A stretch of 64,000 nucleotides of DNA from Oryzias latipes. Lineage: Eukaryota; Chordata; Actinopteri; Beloniformes; Adrianichthyidae. A program made the position numbers and the translations under genes. This document shows positions 32,490 to 46,000 of the stretch, piece after piece. Positions within the stretch are counted from its first letter, which is position 1. Every line of letters starts with the position of its first letter. Under the pieces are notes generated by a model that was not told where the DNA came from, did not search any database, and worked only from the letters and a program-made list of their open reading frames with translations. The stretch spans positions 27,094,094-27,158,093 of the forward strand of contig NC_019871.2 of the NCBI RefSeq assembly GCF_002234675.1. The letters are read 5' to 3'.

Positions 32490-33455
32490 GACAAGCCCCT
32501 GTCTTATGGAATAAACTCCCAGCTAATGTAAGAGAGGCCGACTCAGTTTCTACATTCAAGTTAGACTGAAAACATTCCTCTTTGGACAGGATTATTATCA
32601 GACTAGTTAGTATTTAGAGATTATTTAACTTAATGTTAATTTGTTTAAATTAAACTTAATAATAACTATTTCTTTTAAAAGGCTGCTAGAAGTTGAAGCT
32701 GGGGTAACTATGGTGCACTGGGGTTCTGTCCTCTTTCCTTTTCTACTTCTACGCTTCCTCTCCTCTATCATAATTCATCATTTAGTTCTCCATGCCTCTG
32801 TCTGGTACAGTGCGATTCATGTATTGTCCCTCTTTTCCTCTCCCCTCCTGGGGAGTGGGAGTGCTTCCAGACTCCAGTTGGTTCATCCGTGCTCCAGTTC
32901 CTGACCGAGTACCTCGCCTTTGCTCCCGCTCCTACACCTGGCTGTGGATCCTGCCTCTGGCTCATCTCTGGCTCGTCACTGCTCTGTACCTGACCGAGTA
33001 CCTCGTCTCTGCTCCTGCTCCTACACCTGGCTGTGGTTCCTGTCTCCGGCTCGACTCGCGCCTTTGACTGTCCCCACAACCACGGCTAGATGAAGCTCGT
33101 CTGCTGGACTTTAAATATGTAGTTGTAGACTTAAATAAGTTAATTCTTCTCTAAGAGTTCTGGTAAATCGCCTGTCCGTCCTGGGGGAGGATCCCTCCTT
33201 CATGTGCGCACCCCTGAGGTTTCTTCGTTTTTCCGGAATCCGTTTTTTTAGGAGTTTTTCCTTACCGCGAAGGGGGGTCTAAGGGCAGGGATGCCAGTAT
33301 AGCATAGTCAGTTTGTTAGTTCATTTTAGTATTTTCCTATTGAACTCTTTGTATTCGTGATCCTTTTAAGTTCATGTTTTACTTCGAAGCCCATCGAGAC
33401 GACTGTTGTTGTGATTTTGGGCTATACAAATAAATGTGAATTGAATTGAATTGAA
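32490..33455 (+). mobile_element. LINE 3' end (5'-truncated non-LTR retrotransposon)
   Basis: Near 32505, LWNKLPANVREADSVSTFKL reads as the C-terminus of a fish LINE ORF2 and is followed by a stop. The long 3' UTR contains CCCCTGAGGTTTCTTC and TTTTCCTTACC and ends with TGGGCTATACAAATAAA and (GAATT)n at 33430-33455, the tail style of L2/CR1-group elements. Confidence 0.75.
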
Positions 33456-33945
33456 TTGTGTGCTGGAACTACATGCTGTAGCTGTAAACGCAATCAATAG
33501 AAGCCTCATTCTACATTTGTCATGCTTTGGTGATGTAATTTATGTAATAAAATGTTTTTGTCATGTTAATAAACAATATAGGGGCAACGTGCAGTTGTGG
33601 AGTTTTGGTCTTCTTAAAGAACATTAAAGTCAGATTTAGGTTTCAGTAGATTTGACATTTTTAAATGAGATATAAGAAGGAACACATAATGGCCAAAGAC
33701 CAAAGGAAAAACCAAACATTTAGGTCTTCTTTTGGACTGACACCCTCTTATGGGTTTAACTTTGCCTTCTGCAAACATAGATATGTCATAAATCCTTACT
33801 GAAATTTTACTTAAATATTACAAATAAGGTGCATTATAAATTTCAGTTCCAGTGTGAGACTTTTCATGGACGCCTGTCAGACACTACTGAGGATAAAATA
33901 AACTAACCTTATCAGGGTTACCTGACAAGACATTATCAGGGCAAA
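33456..33945. other. Sequence upstream of pipox
   Basis: No gene or clear repeat found. It forms the distal 5' flank of pipox. Confidence 0.45.
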
Positions 33946-33948
33946 AAT

Positions 33949-33962
33949 GGGCGGAGCTATAA
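33949..33962 (+). promoter_or_regulatory. pipox: pipox core promoter: GC box and TATA-like element
   Basis: GGGCGG at 33949-33954 and TATAA at 33958-33962 lie 64-77 bases upstream of the pipox ATG, leaving room for a 5' UTR of about 35 nt. The TATA assignment is inferred from position and sequence. Confidence 0.5.
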
Positions 33963-34025
33963 GAGCTTCTACAAAACCTGTGACCTACAGGTAGCAGTCG
34001 TGGACAGCCACTGAACTGAGCAGAG

Positions 34026-37000
34026 ATGACTAGTAACAGGGAGTTTGACTGTGTGGTTATTGGAGCTGGTGTGCAGGGCTCCTTCACAGCATACCAGCTG
34101 GCAAGAAGGAACAAGAAAACTCTTCTGCTGGAACAGGTGTGTCAACCACAACATTACACTGACTCACACACGCACGCACACACCTGCAGAGAGACTTCAT
34201 AGTATGTTTGCAATTCTTTTCTACTGTGGTTACCGTTATGGTCTACCTATTTGTAGCCCACAACCATTCTATTTTCATTTTCATTTCTTATGTCTCATCT
34301 ATAATGTCTTTTTTTTTCCTAAATACATTTTAAGGTATAGCCAACAATACTTGTATTTACTGCACAAAGTTTTACGTTTCTGCATGTTACATGAGAGAAT
34401 ATAAAAAGATAAAAAACAGAAGCTCTCATCAATGCCATTTAAGTACAATTGTATAGATAAGTATTTTTATTTCAGAAAACGATATTAGCTGTAATAAATC
34501 ACTCACAACCAGATTTTTACTGGCTGAGCAAAGCCAGAAAAGCTACTCAAGATAGGTCCAGCTAGGAAATTCACTTAACTGTAACTAATAATTTATCAAT
34601 TAATGAATCCATTTCATTTCTACGATCCAATCAGATGGATCTGAGGCTGATTCGAATCAACCTATACCATTAATAATTGTTTCCATATGAGATGAATGGA
34701 TCGGGAAAAATACCATTTGGATTTAGAAAAAGTAAGTTGATTGACATCTGGCTCAAAACTGTACGGCTGGATAGCTCCAATGTTGCTGGAAGGATTGATT
34801 GTGGAAGTGAAATTTTTTGCAATGTTTCTTTTCTTTGTTGTATTGCAATATTGCTTGCCGTTTTTGTTGCACCACTAATGTTTGGTTGGGATTGTGAGAG
34901 GCTGTGAGCCCCCAACCTATTGCTAGTAGTGCTTGAAAAATGGAACGGAAGTAAGCCTCTGCTCATTTCCCATGATCCTTTTGTTTATAGTCTCTCACAC
35001 AAGGGAGAGAGTGTAAACATGGTTAGCACGGTCATTTGTTTTGACAAGTACAAAAATTGCTTTAATGCAACGATTGCTTCTGAAAGTTGTGCAATTTTTC
35101 TCAATTGGGGGGCATTTTTTTAACCATTTAAAAAAGAAAATTCTTTTGAAAACCAAAACAATGTCTGGTTTTCATTTGTGGATCTTCAGTCTAAACATTG
35201 TACAGTGAATTGAGATCATAAGAAATGTAGTCTGTTATTTCCGTGGGACCATTATGACTTCCTCTTTAAACATAACCAACAGTTTGACTCTGACTTAACA
35301 TGGGTGCATATTTCTGAGTCAAACTCGTTGGTCATTTTTTTGTAGTTTGTTCTTCCCCATACCAGAGGCAGCTCCCATGGCCAAACTCGTATTATCCGCA
35401 AAGCCTATGAGGAGGACTTCTACATTAGGATGATGGAGGAATGCTACAAGCTGTGGAGTCAAATGGAGAAGGAGGCAGGTGTCAAGTTGTACAGGTGATA
35501 ACATTTGTCACTTTGTTTAGGTTCTCCATAGCCATGTTTGCTTAAGACTATAAATGCTAACTGGTCCAATAGTCATTCTGTCAGGGAGGGCTTGAGAAAA
35601 TGTGTTCTTCTTTGGAGACCAATTACTATGAGCTACTCATTTTTTTCCCTCACACACTTGAATAAAAACATTAGGGTACACAGGAGGACAGAATGTAAAA
35701 GCTATTTAATTTATCGGACGTGAGATGTGAGATATGGTGATTTAGGAATTAGTCTGGTTTTCTGCAGACTGGGAACTGGAAAGAAAGAAGAATGAAAGCC
35801 ACTGCAATAAAGTTCACATGTTTCATTATCCACATGCCTCTGTGTGTTAGTGTAGCATCTCACTGACTGCAAATATACAATAGATTTTTTTTATGTACAC
35901 ATACTAATTAAAAGGTTAAGAGGGATGGCGATTTTTCTTGGTAACCATTTCTATTCGTTTCTAAAATTTCACATTTGTATCCATTATATCCTTTCAGACA
36001 AACAGGACTCCTGGTAATGGGACCAGAGAAGAATGAGAGTTACCAACTGTGTAAGAATACAATGCTGAAGAACAATGTTCCAATGGTGCAACTGACGCGG
36101 GAAAACTTTGGTCTGCACATTCCAAACGTCAGCCTGGCTGAAGGTCATGCAGCGTTTGTGGAACTAACTGCTGGAGTGCTGTATGCTGACCGCACACTCA
36201 AAGCTGTACAGGTACAGCTCCTCCAACATGTCTTACTACTATCGTCACATTTTAAACACAATGACATATTACTACATTATTAAACAATATTACTGCAGTT
36301 TAATAGCAAAACAGACAAAAATCTAGTAATAAAGTTTAGTTTCATAACAGGTTTGAACAAAAGCTTTTTATCTGGCGTGTTACATACCTTCTATCATAAA
36401 CCAATAAGAGTTGGCAATTTGCCTCAACTTAACCATCTAACTTGGTTATAAAGATCTGATCTTTTTTGTACTTGCGTTATATAAACCTATAGTATTTCAA
36501 AAGGTTGTTCAGAAACAGAAGGGTAAGAGCTGCACATGGGAAGGTTGAAAAACTCTCACACCATTTCCTGCCAGCAACTGTTGGAAGGAAAATCAGGGTT
36601 TTATGGTTAAACTTAGCAAAGAAACAGAAACACAAGAGTATTTTGAGCAACTTCTTGGACTCTTGTTTGGGTTAAATACAGCATTTCTGCCCTTTAATTT
36701 GCAAGAATAGCTATTAACCAAACCACCAAAAAGGAAATCCAAATGAAATGACTTTGCCTCCAGCTGTCCAAACTCAAATCAATCAAGCCAAAAGAACGAG
36801 CTCATACAAAGAAATCAGACATTTAAGCATACAAGTTGAGTCATAATAAATAAGGAAAAATGATAAGTGTTGAACACACATAGATGAAGAGTGTAAAATG
36901 TAAAAGAAAGGCAGGAAATCTGCATTTTTAATTGTACTTGTCCTGTCCAGCAGCTGAGCAAACAGACCGGAGCTGAAGGCCTGTTGTGTTGGACAGAAAC

Positions 37001-40000
37001 AAATCTTCTTACACACAGGGTGTATATGTGTATACACTCCTTTTGTATTAGGGGCTGAACTTTATTACCAGTGTTCCTATATTTGTGTGTATTCCGTTTT
37101 GGACTGGAGAGAAGACAGAAAAAACAGTAAGAGTGGGAGGGGCACAACGATGGGGGACAAGGGTAGAGATTCACACTCCCCAAAACTAAAGAAGCAGAAA
37201 TCTTCATTGGTCGGAAAGGAAGATTCTTTGTGGTGTTTGACACAGTTGCTCCTAGTCCAAAAGGAGGTGTCAGGTACATTCTGTTATTAGAGGGAATCTT
37301 GTGGATCCAGGAATGTGCATTATAAACATCCAAAAGAGGAGAAGATGGAGAGAGGGAGGCACAGCCAGGCCATCCAATTGAAACTTGATCATAAATAAAG
37401 AAAATCCAAACAGCTCATACCCCAAAGCCAAATGAAGATAACCAAGTAGGCACAGTCTCACCACTGAGAAAACAAAATAGAACAGGTGATCCAAATGACA
37501 GCAATGCTTGAGTCCTACAAGTCAGAGGATCCCCACACTGGCCAGAGAGTCAATTTTGGAGACTTTCTGGCACTGATCAGCCTGGCAATGCTTGCTTTAA
37601 AGCAGTGGTCTCCAACCACCGGTCTGTGGATCAATTGGCACCGGGCCGCAGAAGAAATAATTAATTACGACTGTTTTATTAGTTTTTTCCTTTTAAATTT
37701 CGACAATCTTTATTAGTGCAGGGATTAGTGCAGGGGCAGAAGAACAGATGGAAGAAACGGCCACGACTTCAAGACCAAAAAAAAATTAACAGTAGGCCAC
37801 CAGGAGTCCTGCTCAAAATATGGATTTATTGCAACAGGTGATTTCCCACATGGAGCCTGTTTACACAGTACTCACAACATTCATTGGCATAAAATGCTAC
37901 TAGAGATTGATGTTCCACTGGTGTTATTTGTTATTATTATTATTATTTTTTTAAAATGATCTTTTGTGAAGATCAGAGTTTTTTTTTTTTAATCAGACCA
38001 AAATTAAGCATCCCCGGCAATCCCCACCCCTTTCTGCTGGGCCGCGGTAAATGTTGGGGAAAACTGCTTTAGAGGCTGAGACGGATCAACCAATTTACCT
38101 TGAAGGGCTGCCTGCAGGTGAGGGAAGGTGCATTTCCTGACAAAGGAATAAAGAAGTTGGAGAGTGATTAAGGAAACATAGAAAGGGGGAGGATCTTGCA
38201 GTAAGCATTAATTGGTAACAGCTGTCACATGTAGATCCTTACCAAAAGAGCTCCAAACACCAGCACAAGCACAAGCCCCTAGCCCAGCCAGAGAACAGTC
38301 CCCCCATCACTCCCTGTGTCATTTTACTGTATTTATTTTGGCTCAACTTCTGAACTTAAATGTTCTAATTTCTTTGTACTGTTTTAATTTTAGGCCTAAT
38401 GGCAACATTTGGTGGAAATCACATTAGAGAAATCCCACTACTGAGAAAATTACTGAGATATCAAATATTTATTTTTCCGGCTGTATATATAAAAAAACAA
38501 CTTTTCATACCTTAAAAGAAAAATGTTCCAAAGTTTTTCACATTCTTATCAAACACTTCTGATAACTTAAAATTGCACTTGAAAGCCAAATTGGAGATCT
38601 TAGTCATATCAACTGACACATTTTGTTGATGTTTTTTATCCTAGAAGCTTTTTTCAGTCTGAACTAAGGTTGGTAAGGAGGCAAGGGTTCTAGCTGTCAT
38701 ATGGCTTTACTCCATTGAGTTCACTGAGTTGTTGGGGCGGTTTATGGCAGAGTGTCATCTGGTTGGGATGAGAGTCAGCACCGCTAAATCTGAGGCCATG
38801 GTTCTCGACCGGAGAAAGGTAGTTAGCCATCTCTTGGTGGGTGGAGTGTCCCTGCCCCAGATGGAGGAGTTTTAATATCTTGGGATCTTGTTCACGATTG
38901 TAACGATAGGCGTCTGCTGTTATGTGGTCACTGTGTCAGTCCGTTGTGGTTAAGAGAGAGCTGAGCCAAAAAGCAAAGCTCGATCTTGATTCCAATACTC
39001 ACCTATGGTCATGGGTCACGACCGAAAGAACGAAGTCCCGAATGCAAGCGTCTGAAAGGAGCTTCCTTAGAGATAGGAGGAGGAACTCGGAGTAGAATCG
39101 CTTCTCCTCCACATCCAGACAGAGGAGCCAGTTGACACTTTTCTTTGTAGCTCTACTCCTAAGAGAAACACTAGTTCCTCCTACACACTAGTTCCTCTGA
39201 AACACGAGTTCCTGCGACACATATAACAATGGTACATGCAAAATGGTTTGACTGATGAGATTGACATTGCGAATTAGAAACAGATTATGTTTGAGTCCAG
39301 CGATTGATTGATTCCTTTATTTCAATCTCTCAAGCCATCTGTCTTCTTTGTTCAAAATGTCTGCATTCTGATCCTCCAATAGTGTCCTTTGTGCTTTTCA
39401 GACTCTGGTCCACAGGGGTTAGACCAGAGTCTGGTATAAACCTCAACCTGAAGGCCACAAACTATTCCTTTGACGACGGAGAGGTCTGGATCTTAGGCAA
39501 AAAATGGATGGTTTGAGTGAGAAATGAAGGAAGCTTTGTAAGTAAATAAAGATTTCAGAAAATTGCAGCCTCCTTTGCAGCCCCCAGACAAGAGCTAAAT
39601 CTAAGTAACCATGTCAGATCGACAAACCAAGCCTCCTTCTTTGTCTTCCAGCTGTTCCCTTCCGTGGTTGCTGCAAGCTTTGTGGAATTATCCATGAACT
39701 TTGCTTCCTTACAAAGCTTAATTTAGACTGAAAAGGAACAAAAGGATTTCACAACTTTCCGCTTATAACATATGTTTTACTTATTTTTTTATTCTTTTTT
39801 TCAGGGGCAGTTTCAGAAGTTAGGTGGAGTCATTAGAGACAATGAAAAAGTGACAGACATTAAGCCTGGCTCACTTGTCACAATTTTAACCTCTACTGGT
39901 GTTTATAGAACCAAAAGACTGGTCATAACAGCCGGACCCTGGACTAATAGACTGCTTGTGAAGACTGGAATAGAGCTGCCACTTGAGGTAATCAAACTTC

Positions 40001-43000
40001 GTAGGAAAAAACATTGATGTATAGGCCAAGTTCTGTCTGTTTCTCTAAGACATTTTAAAATAATAAACCTCTTCCACAGCGAATCATCCACCTTAATGTA
40101 ACTCTCCCTCACTCACACCAACCACCTTCATATTCTTCAAAGCATTTATAATTCATCTAGGGTTATTTCCTCATAACTCCATCTATTTATGTTTAATTCA
40201 TACTTGCCAATAATTTGTCATCTCTTTTTCCCCGAGTCTACACGTCTGTAGAAGTCAGTACCAATCACAACTCTCTTCTTCTCAGAATTCCTCCTCCTGC
40301 TGTGGGAGGAACCACTGACATCATTCACTGTCACACTCGTGACAGTTCAATACGTCTTTTCAACCTCCAGCTTCAGACTAATCAACCAATCCCACTCTCT
40401 ATACCTACTTTGTTCCTTGAAAGAGCAGTTCGAACCCTGCTCCAAATCTGTAGGTTCTTTCTGGTTTCCGGAATTCCCAGAAGATCCATCATTATTCTTT
40501 TATCTCTACATTCAAAGGTTATACTCTTAGTCTCCTCATTTTTTTTGGTCTTTTCTTACAAAGATGTCTTTCTACATTTTTCTTTTTCTGCATCCAGTTT
40601 CTACAGACACATTGTAGGTCATCAGCCCCAGTGTCAGTTGTGGTAACCTAAGCCAAAACCGATCTAGTATAAAAAATCTCTTCCTGATTTTCGGAGTTGA
40701 TTTGGCTTTGGTTTTATTTTCGGATGCCCTTCCTGGTACAACCCCAGCATTGTGTTGGTCACGGGGTCGTCACATGAAGCACTGTATTGATTACAAATGT
40801 TAACCTCAGAGGCTGATGACAAAAAGACCATTAAAAATATTTTTAGGAAACAAGAAAATGACAGAAATTGCATAATCAATGGAGGTGATAAAGTCAGAAA
40901 TACTCAACAGATGTTCTGGTTTGAATGATCATAATGATTTAATGGTTTCAGGTGATGAAGATCAACGTATGCTACTGGAGGGAGAAGGTTGATGGCTCAT
41001 ATGATGTAAAACAGAAATTTCCTTGCTTTCTACAAATTGAAGGTGAGAAGTCCAAAGAGCACATCTACGGCCTGCCAGCTAATGAGTATCCTGGGATGGT
41101 GAAGGTACGACTACGAAAAAGACTATCCAATCTATTTGTCTAATAGCCTTGCAAGAAACCACCAATATGGGTCAAGGGACAGTGGTCCCTCATTTATCGC
41201 AGGGGTTACTTTCTAAAAAAAAAGTAAAATCTGCAAACAGAATTAAAAATGTTTTAAGCCATAGTATTAGGTTTAGGAGCTGTCATCTGGACGTAGTTTT
41301 TAAAGTTAGAAGACGTTTCACCTCTTTGTTAATTCTGAATTAGCTGGTAAAAGAGCTGGTATATATGCGCTCATGGGGGAGGAATGTTTTAAGCCTCTAA
41401 AACTCCTCACTACACACTTTATTCACTTTTCGCAGACAGACATGAACATTTTCCCACTTTTGTCTCTTGATTAAACTCTCAAGGTTCAAACCTTCATAGA
41501 AAAATAAGTCCTGTATTGTAAAATGAAAACGAAGATCTGATTGCCATTGAAGATTGATTGACAAGTTCTATAGCTAATCAGAAAGCAGAACACGCAGAAC
41601 AAGCATGAATAATGACAAAATTGCATCCCTGTATATTTTATGTTTGGTCAAGGTTTTAATCTCTTTATTATTTTGGCCTCTTTGTGTTTGAACCAGCACA
41701 GTTCTCTCTTGCAGAACAGAGTTCCCTTCTTATTTTTCAATGAAATGTCTTCCTTGTTCTTTTGGGGTCTATTCCTCATGTGTTATGGCCCCCTTGTGGT
41801 TGTTCCACTAGACCACAGGTCTGCAATCTTTATGATAAAAAGACGCTCTGGCCGGTTTCTTATTGACAAGAAACGGCAGATAGCTGGAAAGTCCCACTCT
41901 ACGCTTAGAAAATTCCCTTTTTTCATGTTTTAGCGGCTATTGATCCATTCATTTATTAAATACAGCTTGTATATATTTTCTGCAGTTGAATTATACTGGC
42001 ATTGTGCTTTTCTATATATAAAAATTGTAACTTTTTACTTTTAACATCAGCAGATCCAAGTTCCTTTAGAAATAAAATAAACCCTGGGTCAAATAAGATC
42101 CTCCTGCTGCAGCAGATTTACTTGAATAAACAATACAAGGAAATCAAGTCAAACATGGAATATTCTGTCATGACTTTGGTGTTCCTTCATCCTTTTTTTC
42201 CTACTGTTGATTATAAACATGACCGGTGTAGAATCCAATTATATTTGTCAGTCTATAAATGTAACTGCAATAAGATCATGCTAATATAATTCTAAAACCC
42301 TCCCACAGTAGATTAACCCTTTAACATCATTTTTGTTCAGCTGTCTGACAGGTTAAATGACTACTTTATAAACTGAAAACAGATGAACCAATACTGCAAA
42401 CCTGTTACTTATTCAATTTGTTAGCATTTGTCTTCAAAACCAAAGAGCCACAACAGCAGAATAAAAGAGTGGCATGGGCAAGGCTCTGGAGCCTCAGGCT
42501 GCAGAGCCTTGCCCTAGACTGAGATGGGAAGTCTTTCCATGCCTCTCATCTGGAAATTACACTGTGAACTCTGCTCCCAATGTGCTAGTCATTCTCCCTT
42601 TCTATCTGAACACATAGGTTTTCCTGTATTTAATTGCGGCTGAGCAATTAATACAGAAAAGCTTTGTATTGATAGTGAAAATTTTAATCAGTATTCATAT
42701 GACAGACACCTTACCCTCATCACTGGCAACATACTCTTTGCAAACTGGAAAAATAGGCTTGAATCCTTTGTGAACAAATGAAGATGGATTATAGGGCTGC
42801 GTACAACCTTATATAACAGAGGAAACAGCTGATCACGCAGCTCTGTTTCACATTACACAAGTAGAGACACTGCCGGTCATGAGTGCAACAATAAGTAAAG
42901 TCCAATATTTAGCCTTTACGGCTAGACCAAGGATGTGGATGGTCATTGAACCTCATTTATACGCACTGTTTGTTATGGCGGTGGGATGTGGTGCAGCTGA

Positions 43001-46000
43001 GCGGTCATACCACCAAAGCTTCGTGTAAGCGTGAAGTTGCTAGAAGTTATGTTCAGTCGCCTCCCATTGGTAGAGACACTGAAGAGTGATGAAGTAAAGT
43101 GGTCTGCTATCTCATGGCAACACATCCATTCATACTTTGCTAGGCTACTCATAATAGACCGCTTGTTCCTTGTTGCTGCAGACATCATTACAGTCATTCA
43201 GACACCGTTCGCTGGCACTGACCTGCCTCAGGAATTGGTGAGTGACAATGGAAGCCAATATACTGAAAGGAGTTTTAAAGATTTTCCTCAAAAACCCCAA
43301 CATCTGACTCATCGTCAGCTCCTCATCACCCTGATGGGCAAGCCAAATGTTTGTTCAATCTTTTCGTAGACGTAGACCACTCTTAGGTCTGTCACAACTG
43401 CCTTTATGGGCGGATCTGAGCTGTCTGTGGGCGAAAAACGGGTAAATCTGTACACGGGCACGCAGTCGACCCACACAAAATATCAAGGTCGTAGACCACT
43501 CAATGAACAAATTTGTTCATGCACGTTTTTGCTACGGGCATGCTGTGGGTGACAAGTCGTAGCGAAGGAAGAGTGAAGTACTGCATGTGAGATGCAGGCG
43601 TGTCGAATGGATTTTCCATTCCCTCTAATCCTGCACACTGCTGTGTTCATGTGAGAAGTGTGGGCTGCTTGCAGTGCCAACTTATTGTTAGATCTAAGGA
43701 GATTAGACACAGCGTAGTTTCTGTGGGCATCCTACATATCACATGCCCTTGCTGTGCATACAGCATATGAGCAGGATCAGTTTAGACTGTGGTATAAGGA
43801 CACCGTATGACAGCATCCCCCACATTTTCTTAGTCTTTTACTCTATGTCTTTATTTCAAACTGATTAAATAGAAAGAAAACATCATAAATCATGAATGAC
43901 AGTATGCAAAGTTCCGAGTGACAGTGTTGCCTTCTGATACCTCATGATACACACTGACGTTCCTTGAGTTGGCCTTTCGAGCCTAAGGGGAACTGCAGGA
44001 CACACCTGCGCCTCCCTTAAGATGCAGCCGCTCCTCTGTACGACTCTTCACAGACCTGAATAATCTAAAAATCTGCACCACTCCTGCGGGTCAACTCACC
44101 CGACTGCCTGCATGTGACTATGGCTTTGTATGAAACACCATTTAGACACTTCCAGCTCTCAGGCAGGTTTGAAAGCACTTTCTACCAATCATTTTCCAGA
44201 AAAATGCTGCTGTCATTCTATATCTTTCCTTTGTTGTTTTTTTGTGTGTATATTTTTCACTGATGTGTTTTTCTGTGATTGTGTTCTTTTATGTGTTTAA
44301 ATTGGAATCTTGCTTTCCTTTCAAACCCCTTTTTTCCTTCGACTTTTTTTCTCCAGAGGTCTGTTGTACTATGAGCATATTGCGAATTTGTTTTGCTTTG
44401 TTAAATTATGGTTGAATAAAAATCACATTCAAAGCTCACAATAACATCAAAAAACTGAGAGTCTAATTTGCAGGAAAAAAATCAAAACAAAAAAAAGAAT
44501 AGTGTGTTCATGTGCATTATTTGTTCCTTTTTTATTTTGTTTCAGACCTCGGTTAGATTAATGAGTATTTCCATCTACACACAGATATGCCTCCATGCAG
44601 GCAGCCCTGCTGATCCGGACCAAAGAGACCAACAAAAAGACAGGTCTGACATCGAAACCTTGCAGCGTTTTGTCAGCCGCCGCTTCCCTGGTCTCGTCCC
44701 TGAGCCGGCTGTTGTGGAAAGCTGCTTGTACACGGTAAGCAGGCAATAAAAAAGGTTTGGATTTAAAGAAATTCTTACCATGCATGCACATGAAATCAAA
44801 AGTGAAAAAGATGTATTTTCATACTTTCAAAGCCCTGCATTTATTAGGTCGAATGATTGATAACATTTACTACCTGAAAACTAATTTACGATTTGTCCGT
44901 GCTCCTGGCATAAATGGTGCTTAGGCTTTTACTAAAGGATAAAAATATTCTGTTTGCTACTGCTGTCACACTTCAAGACTTGTACATTTTATTTTACATT
45001 AGTGATGTTGCAACTTATTTGAAGTCTTTGGACCTTTCAGGCCTGCTGTAGTCATGTTAGAAGGCACAAAACGTAAACTCAAGCCCAGGTCAAATCAAAC
45101 TCATTTGTCTGGGCTTAAAATCCACCTGTCCACCCAGTTTTAGCAGAACTTCATCAGCCCAACACACAGAATTAAAAGAATTTGCACTGCTAAACATAAT
45201 ACAGAGTCCTGGTCTAGATGACATGCTGCTGGTTTTCCAAAAAACGATCCTTATCCTCTGCTGATTACCTGGATCAGGTGTGTTTTGTCGTTGAGAAGCC
45301 TCACTGGCAGGTTAATTGGAAAACATGAAGGACAGTGGCTTCCTGTGGCCTGGAGTTTGACGCCTGTCCTCTAAGTTGATTGTGGTTGCTAAAGATATGG
45401 AAGCTCATTGCTAAAACAAATAATTGAGCAATTTGCTTAATGTTAAAATACGCAAAGAAGTTGAACTTTGCTGAGGTATTAAAAGCACTTGAAAGGACAA
45501 AGAAAAAGCTCAAAGCTCCAACTTAGATGATAAAAAAGAACTGAATGATGCTTAACAGTAGAGAATTTCAAACAATAATAACAAACAGGCGGAAAGGAGA
45601 AACATTGAATGTGGTCTAACATGAACTTAAACATTTTTAAATGTGAAACAATCTGTTTTAACAATGATTCCAGTCATATCATAAACTGTGGTGGCCGATA
45701 CGATTTATAGTCGATATTAATTCATTTTAAACGATCAGATTCTTTGACCTAAGATGGATCCGGGAAATTTATAGCAAAAACGTCAGCCAGTGTGACTCAG
45801 AGAGAAATACCTGAGTACTGAACAGTGCAGGTGCAGGTTTCCAGATTTCCTCAAGATAATTAACTGTAAATTCCAAACAAACAAGTAAACTAGAATGAAT
45901 GTCAAATCCATTCACATTTTAGTTTCCTAAAGTTCAGCCCACTGTTGTTTTTCCACATCCAAAGAATCCAAAGGGAACATTTTTAGAACATTCTAGCACA

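Noticed and set aside
36815..37333. 172-codon minus-strand frame in pipox intron 3
   Set aside because: No domain, no splice or start context, biased composition. Long frames of this size occur by chance or in repeats.
40215..40646. 143-codon plus-strand frame in pipox intron 4
   Set aside because: Pyrimidine-rich sequence gives a Ser/Leu/Phe-rich peptide without homology, and it lies between two proven pipox exons.
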